The notes beneath the pieces were generated by a model, which saw only the letters and a program-made list of their open reading frames with translations, had not been told where the DNA came from and did not search any database. Of a DNA stretch of 58,239 nt, positions 36,536 to 46,546 are shown piece by piece. The stretch lies in assembly GCA_001029295.1 (NCBI GenBank), contig LDXJ01000041.1, positions 1-58,239 of the forward strand. Reading direction: 5' to 3'. The DNA is from Peptococcaceae bacterium CEB3 (lineage in GTDB: Bacteria > Bacillota > Desulfitobacteriia > Desulfitobacteriales > Desulfitobacteriaceae). The translations under genes and the position numbers were made by a program. Numbering within the stretch: the first letter of the stretch is position 1; every line of letters begins with the position of its first letter.

Positions 36536-38101
36536 ATGAAATTTATATTAATGATACCATTTGGGGGACTTCCTATTTCATCACCCGACCTTGGAGAATG
36601 GTACCATAAAGCAAGACGCACTGAAGAAATCGATGTTATCAATTTAAATTACGAGTTTTGGTTACATATCGTTAGCCAGGAATGCATGAGATTACTTGTT
36701 GGCGATAAAGTCAATGAAATAAGTATGAGCAACACGACTCTGCAAAGATTAGAAGCTGAGAAGTCGTTTGCTGATTTAAGATCCTACAATACTTACTTCT
36801 CAAAAAATAATTACTCTAGATGCATTGAGAGAATAGAAAACTATTTAAGATTTTTAAATAGCTGTCAAGCCGAATTGTCCTTTAGTATTTTACTTGGGTT
36901 AAGAGTTAATCAAATTGACTATAACCATACCAAAAGCGTTGAGAGGTATTTAGATGATGCTCCTCTCCTAGAGAAAATACTTTATAGCTATTTTAATAAA
37001 AACAGTATGAAAGCTGATGGTTTACTGCTAAAGGTTAGAACCCAATATGAATTGGTATTTACAATAGTATTGTGCAAGGTAATTCGAAATTTAAAAAGGG
37101 GCATAAAAATTTGTTTAGTTGACCGTGAATACGAAAGTTTTATATTAAATAATGTTGGCTTAGATAATACTCTGTTTAAAAATGCCTTTGATTCGATAGT
37201 TCTAAAGCCCACGGAGCGTAACCTTCTTATACTAATAGAAGCCTTAAAGGCAAATCAGTCAATTCCATATATTATCGAAGAAAAAACTCTGCATGAAATT
37301 GAAGGACCTTCCGGTCAGTACCAAAAGAAGCAGTATAAAAAAACAGAGTTTGTCCCAACGCTTAAATCCTTTGTTCCTGACTATTCTGTTTCAACTAGGC
37401 TAAGCATGAGGCCCTGTTACTGGAAGAAATGCTCTTTCTGCATCCAAAATACTAAGGTCGGTCTATTAGAAGCTAATATACGAGAAGATGAAAAATATGC
37501 CCACATAAAACTCATGTATGAAAGCGGATATCGCTACTTTGTATTTATAGACGAGGCACTAGACAGGTCAACTATAGTGGATTTTGGGAAATGGGTCAAG
37601 GAGCAAGGCCTTGAAATAACTTGGCTATTCAGGACTCGCTTAGATTGCGGTTTTGACCAGGAATTAGTTGAAACCATAGCCGCCTCGGGTTGCATAAGTG
37701 TTGGTTTCGGATTTGAAACAATCAATTGCCTAACCTTAAAGTCCATGAATAAATACAAAGATATTCCCTCTTTAAGTGAGATTGGAAGATTATTAGATAT
37801 GTTAGTTAAAAATAATATTATGATTCATCTCAATTTAATATTGGGTTACCCGGGAGAATCCATCGCTGATATGAATAAAACTATCGAATATGTTGGAGAA
37901 TTATTAAATACTTCCTATTTATATACCTTTACTTTAAATAGATTTACATTATTTAAGAATACAAGAATTTATGAGAATCCAGAGGATTATGGAATAGAAA
38001 TAAGTGAAGCAGAAACCGATTTTAGTTTTACTAAGGCCCATGAGATAAAGGATAGGACTTACTCTGATATGGAATTTAATAAGTTTATTTATAAGGCATA
38101 A
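36536..38101 (+). CDS. Radical-SAM protein (RiPP-maturase-like), N-terminal B12-like domain
   Basis: 521 residues. The start at ATG 36536 (GGAGA 7 bases upstream) gives MKFILMIPFGGLPISSPDLG, like the N-terminus of B12-binding/RiPP-maturation radical-SAM proteins. The [4Fe-4S] cluster motif is RPCYWKKCSFC (C294, C299, C302; spacing C-x4-C-x2-C, as in CYWGKCxFC families rather than C-x3-C-x2-C). It is followed by the SAM-domain strands FVFIDEALD, FRTRLDCGFD, GCISVGFGFET and LNLILGYPGES. It probably installs a modification, such as methylation, a thioether or epimerisation, on the adjacent peptide; which one cannot be told. AT-rich against the core genome, suggesting transfer. Confidence 0.75.
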   Translation: MKFILMIPFGGLPISSPDLGEWYHKARRTEEIDVINLNYEFWLHIVSQECMRLLVGDKVNEISMSNTTLQRLEAEKSFADLRSYNTYFSKNNYSRCIERIENYLRFLNSCQAELSFSILLGLRVNQIDYNHTKSVERYLDDAPLLEKILYSYFNKNSMKADGLLLKVRTQYELVFTIVLCKVIRNLKRGIKICLVDREYESFILNNVGLDNTLFKNAFDSIVLKPTERNLLILIEALKANQSIPYIIEEKTLHEIEGPSGQYQKKQYKKTEFVPTLKSFVPDYSVSTRLSMRPCYWKKCSFCIQNTKVGLLEANIREDEKYAHIKLMYESGYRYFVFIDEALDRSTIVDFGKWVKEQGLEITWLFRTRLDCGFDQELVETIAASGCISVGFGFETINCLTLKSMNKYKDIPSLSEIGRLLDMLVKNNIMIHLNLILGYPGESIADMNKTIEYVGELLNTSYLYTFTLNRFTLFKNTRIYENPEDYGIEISEAETDFSFTKAHEIKDRTYSDMEFNKFIYKA

Positions 38102-38856
38102 TGATTTATGGGAAAAGCAAGTTTGCACCCTATCAACTATAGGAGCGAAATTCTTATATAATAATAGCCTTCACGGAATATATCTAAGGCAGAAAAGATA
38201 ACAGTTAAACAATTTTTTAGTCTTTAGATAAAATATGATTATCTCCGTTTTTTTGCCGCTCTTCTTACGCAGGCTCTTAGTTCTTACAAAACTGACACTG
38301 GAAGGAGGCTTGCTGCTGTTCCTACTATTTGTGTTTTCAAGTTGTTTGACTCTTGCTCGAGGACGGGCGTTTGCAGGGCCTTCTACTGATAAGAGCTGCT
38401 TAAAAGAAACGACCAGAGAGATCACAGCATCGACTCCCTTGTCGTAGACGGCCTGGTGTCTTCACGTTTTACCTAAAGATCACCTCCGGTCGGGTGAGGC
38501 GGAGTTAAGGCCTTCTCTTTTTTGGACGAGGCGTACCTTCCTAAAAAGCTGTTTTTATAGGAAAATCGCGCCTTGCTAATGCATTCCTGCTTAGACATCT
38601 TTTTGAAGAAAATTTTGTCATCAGCTCACACAGCCCTGCTTTACATGGGGCGGGATCCGGCGAAAGATTAAGCAACTACGTCATCCGGAAGCCTGGCTTT
38701 TTATAATTTACGTGGCTGAGGAAAACCTCAAAAAATGGCTTGATTACCGAAACTATCGGGAATCCCCAAAAAAGAGCGCACTTAACTAAGCTAATTGGTC
38801 AGGTTAAAAAATGTGTTAGAAAAAAGTCATAAAAGAATCATAAAGGAGCAGAATTT
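38102..38856. other. Gap between the two radical-SAM genes, transposon debris
   Basis: Contains the IS66-like fragment listed separately. Near 38660-38790 a plus-strand frame reads IKQLRHPEAWLFIIYVAEEN followed by KKWLDYRNY, a remnant of an unknown protein. The remainder shows nothing. Confidence 0.4.
38250..38390 (-). pseudogene. IS66-type transposase fragment
   Basis: Encodes ARVKQLENTNSRNSSKPPSS followed by KSLRKKSGKK, the conserved N-terminal NSSKPPSSD-like motif region of IS66 transposases; nothing else of the gene remains. Confidence 0.65.
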
Positions 38857-40047
38857 ATGAAAATATTATTAATAAATAGTTTTCAATTTGGAAGACTAGT
38901 AGTTCCAATTAATGTACTTAGTTTAGCCGCTGCCCTCCAAAAAGAAAATTATGATGTAAGTATCCTGGACTATAATTATGCTTCACAATCTGGGAATTTA
39001 GTAGTTAAGGAAAATAATATTGATGAAAATTTAGATGCCATGACAGATTTAGCCTTGTCTTACGGAGCTGATTTAATTGGACTAAACTGCATCTGTAGCA
39101 ATTACCATATTTTCCTTGACCTAGGAAGAAGAATCAAGTTAAAAAGACCTCATGTTAAGCTATTCCTGGGTGGTCCTCAGGCATCCATCACTGCAGAAGA
39201 AACCCTGAAGGCCTGTCCTTTTGTAGAGCTCATTGGAATAGGCGAATGCGAGCGTAATATTTGCAGTATAGTCAATTACTTGAGTGGGAAAATAGAACCG
39301 AACAATATTCCCGGGATAGCCTACAGAAAAAATGGACAAGTAGTCCGTAATGCTGAAGGCGCTTTGATTCTTGACTTCGAAGACTTGCCAAAGCTCAACT
39401 ATTACCTATTACCTTACATGGATAAGTTAGAAGAAGTAGACATTGAAGGAGGACGGGGGTGCCCTTTTAGCTGTAAATTTTGCTCAACAAAAACCTTTTG
39501 GAAGCGTAGATTTAGATTAAAGGATCTTAATCTTATTATTGATGAAATCAAGGAATTAAAGAAAAATTACGGAATAAAGCACTATAATTTTATCCATGAT
39601 CTTTTTACAGCTAATAAAGCAAAAATCCTAGAATTTTGTGATATGCTTGTAGAAAACAATCTAAACATAATTTGGACTTGTAATTCTAGACTAGACACGA
39701 TAGATGAAGAAATAATGATAAGGCTAAAGGAAGCTGGCTGTTATCTGGTTTTCTTTGGTATTGAAACAGGTTCTCCTAGAATGCAAAAGATAATAAGTAA
39801 AGATTTGGATTTAACTGAATTGCTACCCAAAGTTAAAATGCTTCAAAAGCATAAAATAAAACTAGTATTATCTTTTATATATGGATTCCCAGAAGAAACT
39901 ATCGAGGATGTTAGAGCTACCCTATCAACAATAAGGCAACTACAAAAACTTAATGTAAAAGTAATTCAAATACACCGCTTTACAGTATTAAGCGGAACAG
40001 AATATTATTATAAATATAGAGATAAATTGAAATTTAAGGCAAACTAA
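38857..40047 (+). CDS. B12-binding domain radical-SAM protein (5' part of a split gene)
   Basis: 396 residues. N-terminal cobalamin-binding-like fold (MKILLINSFQFGRLVVPINV, KLFLGGPQASITAEETL) followed by a radical-SAM barrel with GGRGCPFSCKFC (C202, C206, C209, C-x3-C-x2-C), NSRLDTIDEEI, FFGIETGSPRMQK and LSFIYGFPEETIED. Class B radical-SAM enzymes of this kind include peptide and carbon-centre methyltransferases. AAAGGAG lies 9 bases before ATG 38857. The frame ends early at FKAN-stop; the next reading frame looks like its own C-terminal domain, so the gene is probably frameshifted. Confidence 0.8.
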   Translation: MKILLINSFQFGRLVVPINVLSLAAALQKENYDVSILDYNYASQSGNLVVKENNIDENLDAMTDLALSYGADLIGLNCICSNYHIFLDLGRRIKLKRPHVKLFLGGPQASITAEETLKACPFVELIGIGECERNICSIVNYLSGKIEPNNIPGIAYRKNGQVVRNAEGALILDFEDLPKLNYYLLPYMDKLEEVDIEGGRGCPFSCKFCSTKTFWKRRFRLKDLNLIIDEIKELKKNYGIKHYNFIHDLFTANKAKILEFCDMLVENNLNIIWTCNSRLDTIDEEIMIRLKEAGCYLVFFGIETGSPRMQKIISKDLDLTELLPKVKMLQKHKIKLVLSFIYGFPEETIEDVRATLSTIRQLQKLNVKVIQIHRFTVLSGTEYYYKYRDKLKFKAN

Positions 40048-40063
40048 AAAATCAATAACCGGA

Positions 40064-40639
40064 ATGTTCAATCAGCTTCCGGATGAACTCTTTGTTAAAA
40101 ATAATCCCGAACTATTCCCCCACTTTCATGCAGTAGACGGCTACCCGGAGTATCTAGAATCACTGGATAAGTTTATTTGTTTATTTTCCTTTGAAATCAG
40201 GAAATATTTTAAAAGTACCTATGACACCTTATTAGAATATTTCAATGAAGACCTACTGCGATTTTATTTAGAATTATTAAGATTTGATAGTGAGATATTC
40301 AACGATCTCGATAATTATTTCTTAAGCAATAAAGTTGTAATGGAAAAAGCTTATCTTAGGCTAGGACGAGATATTTGTATCCCTAAATTCAAAGCATACA
40401 TTATGCAGTCTGATTTTGCTGAAAAGACTGAGCTGATTAGGGAGATACTTAATTACGAATCCGATAGAATGAAGTATTACTACTTAGAAGATAATGAGCC
40501 AGTAGTAAAAAAGTATATGTTCGATGTAATAGACATATGTATAAAAAATCAAAACAAACAAGTTGCAGAATATGACCTCACTACCGTTGAATTTGTGAGG
40601 GATGGTCGAAAGGTTATAGCGAGGAGAATTACAGGTTAG
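40064..40639 (+). pseudogene. C-terminal domain of the split radical-SAM protein
   Basis: 191 codons, mostly helical, starting MFNQLPDELFVKNNPELFPH. ATG 40064 has no real ribosome site. Dropping the T at 40045 joins the frames as FKANKKSITGMFNQLPDELF without a stop, giving one protein of about 593 residues. Either a genuine frameshift mutation, a sequencing error, or a separate partner protein. Confidence 0.6.
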
Positions 40640-40954
40640 AAAGATATATTTGGATAGTGCAATAAATGTAGTAATTTATGATTCCTTTGCTGATAGTTAA
40701 GTCCTGTGAATCTCTATACCTGACCCGTTGCGAATATCAGTCAGGAAAAACCTTTGAATATGATTGAACGGTCGTTTTGAAGTCATTTTTGGTCCTGCAG
40801 CCGCCCCATTATGCCCCCTTTCTTAAAAAAAGCAGACTGGTCCCCAGGGCAGGTTGTAATGTAACCGCCAAATAACTCGGTGGATAGAAAAGGTACAAGA
40901 GCTCATGCTAACTAAGTTTTTGCCCTATTGTCAGGCTTCTTGAACTCTTGGACT
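40640..40954. other. Intergenic, nothing assigned
   Basis: No supported gene, repeat or structure seen between the radical-SAM cluster and the broken IS1634 element. Confidence 0.4.
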
Positions 40955-41894
40955 CTACTGAAGGTAATCCTCAACCTCGGGTTTACCGGCTGTGAGGCGT
41001 TCCCCTGCGATGTAGTGACCTCCAGTCCTTTGCAAAATCCGCAAGTTCTCCTCGGAGGAAAAACCCCTGTCAATCACGCTCACGACCCGTCCCAACTTCC
41101 AACCCGTCAGATCCCGCTTGACTTCGGGAATAACCGACATATCGGAGGTGTTGCCGGGCCAGACCCAAGAGCGAATCGGAATCCCGTCCCGAGTAACCGC
41201 CAAGCCTATCACGATTTGGGGCAGATCGGGCCGACTGTCCTTCGAATGGCCCGGAGCCTTCAGGTCTTCCTCTTCTTCGTCTCACTCGTCCATTTCAACG
41301 TAAGTGGACGTGGTGTCGAAGAACAACAGATCGACTTCCAGATGAAACAACTCTGCTACGGCGTGAAATAGCTCCCGCTCAACGTCTTCCTGGGATTCCA
41401 AGAGGAAACCCATCAGCCCGGTAGCAATGCTGAACATCCACGCTCGGAAGGCTGGGAATGACAACCTTCTCGGGCACCCACTTCTCCAGTTTCAGCTTAC
41501 TCGAAGGCGCCAAGGCTCGGTGGGCCACCATCGCGAACAGAGTCCGCTCCACCTCTGTGCGATACTGACGTTCTTTCAACCAGCGCTCCAAAATGGTATC
41601 GATTCTGAGCCTGCGCCAAAGTTGATCCGGAAACCACGCCCCGCCCAGCGGGCGACTGGAAAGGAACTCCGGTTTTGGGGCCTGGGCCGGATCGAGCGGT
41701 TCCCCGAGAAAGCGCCGAATACTGCGCTCAAGCCGACGAAGGGCGTCCATGTCCAATCGATCCAAACGTCCGAAATTGAAAAGGACATCCGCTTGCGGAG
41801 AGCCGGTTTTCGGGTTGCGAACGTTGTGAGCCAGCTGAACGTATTTAACCACAGTATTCTCTTCGCTCTTGCGAGACGTCACACGTATATACAT
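40955..41894 (-). pseudogene. Broken IS1634-family transposase
   Basis: N-terminal part (MYIRVTSRKSEENTVVKYVQ, FNFGRLDRLDMDALRRLERS) in one frame. After a frameshift near 41430 the catalytic first half follows (VDLLFFDTTSTYVEMDE), and after another the central part (DSRPDLPQIVIGLAVTRDG, SVIDRGFSSEENL). It is cut off at 40955 and lacks the final Glu region. Unlike the intact element at 44.2 kb it is GC-rich, so it is an older and different member. Confidence 0.8.
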
Positions 41895-41956
41895 GCCTAC
41901 ATTATACCACCCGTTTCCACACGTTTCGTGCCGTGACTATAACGACTATCTACAAA

Positions 41957-42010
41957 TTATCCACAGAATGCGTGTGCCTACACATTCTCGCCGTTTTTGC
42001 CTGTGGATAA
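41957..42010. repeat. Inverted pair of perfect DnaA boxes
   Basis: TTATCCACA at 41957-41965 and TGTGGATAA at 42002-42010, facing each other 36 bp apart upstream of the broken IS1634 gene. Could bind DnaA; too few boxes for an origin. Confidence 0.5.
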
Positions 42011-42035
42011 ACCAGGAGACCCACATGAATAAAGA

Positions 42036-42055
42036 CATCCGTTTTTTTACGGATG
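42036..42055. terminator. Small hairpin
   Basis: CATCCGT and ACGGATG with a six-T loop. The stretch from 42056 to 42321 shows no gene. Confidence 0.35.
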
Positions 42056-42321
42056 CCTAAATCCACGAAAAACTGTCGAAGCCGAGCTAATAATGGCTAT
42101 GATATGTGACAGGTCATAATGTCGAAGGGACAGAAGAAGTGCTTTTGACGTTTAGTCTTTTATAAACCGAAAGAAATACGCTAGAGTTACTTGAGTATGC
42201 ATGTTCTTTAATATTTGTTAGTGATACCCATTGAGCAGAAAGCGGCCAACGTAGGCAAGATAGCAACTCTGTATGATACTGAGAGAAATGAACTCGAACG
42301 ACGATTGGAGGCTCCCGACAA

Positions 42322-43599
42322 ATGAACAATTCTACTAACAAGTCGATGCTCTCGATCGATTCTGCTGAAACTGTTCGCGGATCGTTGCTACGTCCTTTAA
42401 GATCCCGACGATTCACAATGCTGTGGATGGGGCAGACTTTCTCGCAATTCGGAGATGCCATCCTCTGGGTGGCATTACCGCTTACGGTGTATTCCATGGG
42501 CCGCTCCACGCTACAAATGGGCCTTGTCATGGCACTGCTCATATTGCCGCAAGTTGTGCTCTTACCATTTACGGGTCTTCTAGTTGACCGCGCTTCGCGC
42601 TCCCTGCTGATGATGACGACAGACATTTTTCGTGGACTGCTCCTGGCCGCCATAGCCGTATTGGCGGGGACGCATCGCTTGGCGATGCCGCTTCTCTATG
42701 CGTTCGTGCTACTTTACGGTGTTATGGATTCCCTGTTCCAACCGGCCTATTCGGCAGCCCGCTCTCAGATTTTCACGCTCGATATCCGAAATGCGGCGAA
42801 CGGGTTAACCCAGGTGAGTCAGCAGGTTGCAAAGTTGCTCGGTCCGGCCGCTGGTGGGCTGATTATTGGCTTGGGCACCGTGGCTGTTGGATTTTGGGTT
42901 GATGCCGCAACATTTCTGGTTTCAGTCGTCAGCCTGGCATTTCTTCGACTCGACTCGCCTGAACGGATTTCTGATCTAGAAGCGGGTGGCCTACGCCATT
43001 TCGCGCATGAACTCACGGATGGGTATCGGGAACTGCGTAAACACCAGTGGCTGTGGATAGGTATTATTACCGCTGCTTTCATTAATATTGCCAGTAGCGG
43101 AATCGCAACCATTCTGCTGCCTTGGTTAATCAAGGTTCATCTTGGCATGTCTGCCACCATCTATGGGCTGGTTGCCAGTGCATCAGGGTTTGGAGGAATT
43201 GTATGCGCACTAGTCTACGGACACCGGCAGCGTTGGCATAAAAGGGGATTGATAAACTATGGAAGTATGATCGGCTTAGGGGTAGCAAGACTCGTCCTTG
43301 TTCTCGCACGGACACCACTGGTACTCGTGGCTACCTCGGCGGCATATGGTGCATGTCTCATGATCATGTCATTAACGTGGCAAGGAAGTCTTCAGGAACT
43401 GGTGGCTCCGGAGGCGTTTGGACGTGTTGCCAGCCTGGATATGTTCGGCTCCTTTGCGTTGCTGCCTGTGGGAAGCCTGTTGACAGGCTGGTTGGCCATA
43501 AAAATCGGCGGCATCATGACCATCGTGGTGAGTGCCCTGGTTATTATCCTGGGGGCGGTCGCGTTGCTCTGTCTACCAGCAGTACGTCATTTTGATTGA
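42322..43599 (+). CDS. MFS transporter
   Basis: 425 residues with about 12 hydrophobic segments and the major-facilitator loop 2-3 motif region (GLLVDRASRSLLMMTTDIFRG, residues about 84-104). Begins SRRFTMLWMGQTFSQFGDAI, typical of MFS_3-type exporters related to enterobactin and macrolide efflux proteins. Substrate unknown. GGAGG lies about 12 bases before ATG 42322. It sits close to the radical-SAM cluster but a broken transposase separates them, so a link to peptide export is only a possibility. Confidence 0.85.
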   Translation: MNNSTNKSMLSIDSAETVRGSLLRPLRSRRFTMLWMGQTFSQFGDAILWVALPLTVYSMGRSTLQMGLVMALLILPQVVLLPFTGLLVDRASRSLLMMTTDIFRGLLLAAIAVLAGTHRLAMPLLYAFVLLYGVMDSLFQPAYSAARSQIFTLDIRNAANGLTQVSQQVAKLLGPAAGGLIIGLGTVAVGFWVDAATFLVSVVSLAFLRLDSPERISDLEAGGLRHFAHELTDGYRELRKHQWLWIGIITAAFINIASSGIATILLPWLIKVHLGMSATIYGLVASASGFGGIVCALVYGHRQRWHKRGLINYGSMIGLGVARLVLVLARTPLVLVATSAAYGACLMIMSLTWQGSLQELVAPEAFGRVASLDMFGSFALLPVGSLLTGWLAIKIGGIMTIVVSALVIILGAVALLCLPAVRHFD

Positions 43600-43639
43600 G
43601 AAGGGGATAGTGAGTTTGAATACCTATCCACAAGTATAT

Positions 43640-43897
43640 ATGAGAGAAACCGGAGAAGAAAGTCAGGAAGAAACTCACGAAGATACTCAGGAAAGAACTC
43701 AGGAAGAAACTCACCAAAGAACTCAAGAACAGACTCACCAGAGAAACCCACGAACAAACCGAAGAAGGCTTTCGCGACAGAGCCCGGTGCGAGAAATTTG
43801 CACGGGCCGCTGGATGGTGGAACTTCTACCTGGAGAGCGTTGTGTGTGGAGCGATAGAGCGTTGGCGAGCATCGGACCGCTCCGATGGTTAGGCTGA
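43640..43897 (+). CDS. Short frame with a 12-bp repeat tract, possibly an rlmD 5' remnant
   Basis: 86 codons from ATG 43640. The first third is a 12-bp tandem array encoding TQEE-type units (ETHEDTQERTQEETHQRTQE), seven or more copies. It begins MRETGEE, much like the MKETREKTHGE start of RlmD, after a similar TATA-rich lead. The remainder (VREICTGRWMVELLPGERC) is not recognised. Probably a relic rather than a working gene. Confidence 0.35.
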   Translation: MRETGEESQEETHEDTQERTQEETHQRTQEQTHQRNPRTNRRRLSRQSPVREICTGRWMVELLPGERCVWSDRALASIGPLRWLG

Positions 43898-44011
43898 GCC
43901 GTGAAAAGGCATCCGTTGCCCAAACCGAAACTGTACATGAACATCTTCGAATTAAGAAGACACATAAGGGAAAGCATATGTTAAAAGTTAGGAAGTAAAG
44001 GAGATAGTTTA

Positions 44012-44129
44012 ATGGAAGTTACATTTACAACAGAATTACCTAAAAAAAGATCTATATAATCTTTATGAACATCTTGACTGGAATAGCTTATATACCAAGG
44101 CTTCTGAGGCACTGGCCCGGATAGTGTAG
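44012..44129 (+). pseudogene. GNAT acetyltransferase N-terminal remnant
   Basis: Good ribosome site (AAAGGAGAT) and MEVTFTTELPKK, but a shift in the run of seven A breaks the frame; the other frame continues DLYNLYEHLDWNS and stops at 44129. Confidence 0.55.
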
Positions 44130-44229
44130 TCCTCAATTATTGAGTAAATAGCATCGACTTGCCCTTGCAATTAAGGCAGTGTGTGGTATAATGAGTGTAG
44201 TCCTAACCATCTGGGCTTGGAGGGCTACA

Positions 44230-45984
44230 ATGTTTCTTAAAAAAGTTACCATTAAGCAAGAAAATAAAACCTACAATTACTACAAAATTGTCGTTTCCTA
44301 CAGGGATCAAGACGGAAAACCCAAACACCGCCTCATCCAGAACCTTGGTGTCCTATCTGAAAGTGATGCCGAACGAATGCGGTTAATCCTTAAAGCTGAG
44401 CAGGATTCAGAACTGGTTTTAGCTAAAAGTTCCGATATCGTAGTCATAAAGCATTGGTTGTTTTTGCCCATCATTTTGCTGCATTCCCTGTGGGAAACCT
44501 TTCAGTTAGAGCGATTTTTCCCAGGTGGTTTATTAATCGAGGCAATGGTACTGAATCGCTGCATCGAACCTCTGAGTAAAATCCACGTGGTGGATTGGGT
44601 GCAGAGTACTGTGCTACCCGCTCTGTGTGGGTCTTCCCAGTTGCCGGATGATTTCGCAGTATACCGGGAGTTGGATTTCCTTAATCAACAGGAAGTCACT
44701 TTGCAAACTCATCTCTATACTCAGCTTCAGCAGATTGACTCTACGGTGGGGCAAGGATTTTTCTATGACATTACGTCTACCTATATGGAAGGCAGTCAAT
44801 GCGTGATTGCCAAACTGGGATATTCCCGCGACCACCGACCCGACCTGGAGCAAATTGTTATCGCCCTCATGGTTACCCCACAGGGTTCCCCTTTTTATTG
44901 GAAGGTACTTGAGGGAAATACTCAGGACGTCACCACCTTACCGGCTGTGGTGAACGATCTGAAACAGCGATTTGGCTTAAAAACGTGTCACCTGGTGTTC
45001 GATCGGGGCATGGTCTCTGCCGATCATCTCGATTTACTGGAAACAAAGGGACTAACCTATCTGTCAGCCATGGACAAGGATGAAATGGCCTGCCATCCGC
45101 TCTTTCGGGAATTTGTTCCGGAGCCTGCCTCAAAAGAGGATTATGAGCAAATCCTAGCTCTTCACGAATTCGTACCCACCGACGATCATCAATGCTTCTA
45201 CACGAGGGAAGGCCAAGTGGGACAAAGGCGGTTCATCTTCTCCTTTGATGTGACCCGGTTTTTTGAAGATATTACGACCCGCGAGAGACGAATCGCAAAA
45301 ACCATGGCTTGGATTGCTGAAGAAAATGCAAAATTGGCTGTCGCTAAGAAGTCCCGCCAGAAGGAACTTGTTGAGCGAAATGTGCAAAAAGTCATCTCCA
45401 AACGAAAACTGAAGTCATTGATGAGAGTCACGGTCACTCCGTTTGAGGTAAAAGCAACTAAAAAGGATGGTTCAACACGAATCGTCCATTCTTTCCAGTT
45501 ATCCGCAACGATTGATAAGACAGGGGAGGCGGAAGTTAGACGATTGGACGGGATCACTTGTTTCATGACGAACGACGCAACGATTCCCCAAGTTGAAATC
45601 ATTCAAAGATATCGAGAGAAGAACAAAATAGAAGAGGCCTTTCGGGAAATGAAGTCTCAATTGGCCTTGCGCCCCATTCACTTAACGCGTCCCGAACGCG
45701 TCAAGGCCCATGTCACGGTTTGCATTTTGGCCTACCTTCTCGTCAACACCATGGAAATGATACTAAAAGAATCCGGACATTCAACATCCCCTATAGACGT
45801 TTTGAAAGAAGCCCAAAGTTGTCAGTTAAATCAAGTAGGTCTCAAAGGTTCAACCGGTTCTTCTTTTACTGTAACAGAAATGACAGAACAACAACTCGAA
45901 TGGACAAGAATCTTCAACTGTGAAAATTTGTTGAAATCTAAGGCCTTGAAACAGTTAACAAAATCCTTGGAAAATGCGTTGTAG
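44230..45984 (+). CDS. IS1634-family transposase, intact
   Basis: 584 residues from ATG 44230 (GGAGGG 5-6 bases upstream; the frame is open a little further 5'). Starts with the family pattern MFLKKVTIKQENKTYNYYKI. DDE core: FFYDITSTYMEG, CHLVFDRGMVSADHL and the Glu in REKNKIEEAFREMKSQLALR. No stops, so possibly active. Element ends not resolved; TGTAGTCCT occurs twice upstream (near 44126 and 44196). Confidence 0.88.
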   Translation: MFLKKVTIKQENKTYNYYKIVVSYRDQDGKPKHRLIQNLGVLSESDAERMRLILKAEQDSELVLAKSSDIVVIKHWLFLPIILLHSLWETFQLERFFPGGLLIEAMVLNRCIEPLSKIHVVDWVQSTVLPALCGSSQLPDDFAVYRELDFLNQQEVTLQTHLYTQLQQIDSTVGQGFFYDITSTYMEGSQCVIAKLGYSRDHRPDLEQIVIALMVTPQGSPFYWKVLEGNTQDVTTLPAVVNDLKQRFGLKTCHLVFDRGMVSADHLDLLETKGLTYLSAMDKDEMACHPLFREFVPEPASKEDYEQILALHEFVPTDDHQCFYTREGQVGQRRFIFSFDVTRFFEDITTRERRIAKTMAWIAEENAKLAVAKKSRQKELVERNVQKVISKRKLKSLMRVTVTPFEVKATKKDGSTRIVHSFQLSATIDKTGEAEVRRLDGITCFMTNDATIPQVEIIQRYREKNKIEEAFREMKSQLALRPIHLTRPERVKAHVTVCILAYLLVNTMEMILKESGHSTSPIDVLKEAQSCQLNQVGLKGSTGSSFTVTEMTEQQLEWTRIFNCENLLKSKALKQLTKSLENAL

Positions 45985-46104
45985 TGACAAAAATACTTTT
46001 GACATAGGGCTCAAACCCTTACTACGCCTGGCGCTGGAAATTTCTTACGCCAAACTTGGGATTAAGATAGCCAAAGTTTATTGCGACCGCAGACAAAGTA
46101 GTAA

Positions 46105-46201
46105 ACGATACGGGTGGAATATCCCATCTGCGTGGATGCGCTCAACAGTAAAGAGAAGAAAATCGAGCGAGTTATTCATGAGGTGAGTTCGAATGAATGA
46201 A
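46105..46201 (+). pseudogene. C-terminal remnant of an unknown gene
   Basis: Frame reading VEYPICVDALNSKEKKIERV then IHEVSSNE and a stop that overlaps the start of the nucleotidyltransferase gene, as if the two had been an operon. The 5' part is missing behind the IS1634 element. Confidence 0.35.
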
Positions 46202-46546
46202 ATCAGAACAGTATTAAATAAAGTTGTAACAGCTTTGATGTCGATATCGGGTATTGAAGCTGTTGTACTTGGCGGCTCGCGTGCAAGGGGAACACATTAC
46301 CCTGAATCAGATATTGACATTGGAATCTATTACGATGCCGACGCCCTAGACCTTTCCGCATTGCAGGAAGCCGCCCGGACCGTCGACGACGAGCGCCCGG
46401 AAAACCTCATCGCGACCCCCGGTGAGTGGGGAAAATGGGTCAATGGCGGCGTGAAAACATCAAAAGGGTATTATGCTACATCGAACGCTCATGACAATGT
46501 CCCATTTGCCGGACGGAGCATGAACGGGATGAAAATGCGGCCATAA
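46193..46546 (+). pseudogene. Nucleotidyltransferase-domain protein, truncated
   Basis: The first 85 residues carry the polymerase-beta-type motif LGGSRARGTHYPESDIDIGI, used by aminoglycoside nucleotidyltransferases and related enzymes, then ENLIATPGEWGKWVNGG. After that homology ends and an unrelated 30-residue tail leads to the stop; intact relatives are over 200 residues. GAGGTGAG upstream of ATG 46193. Confidence 0.7.

Noticed and set aside
45974-46186. 70-codon gene after the IS1634 transposase
   Set aside because: The translation is not protein-like; another frame in the same DNA ends naturally at the next gene.
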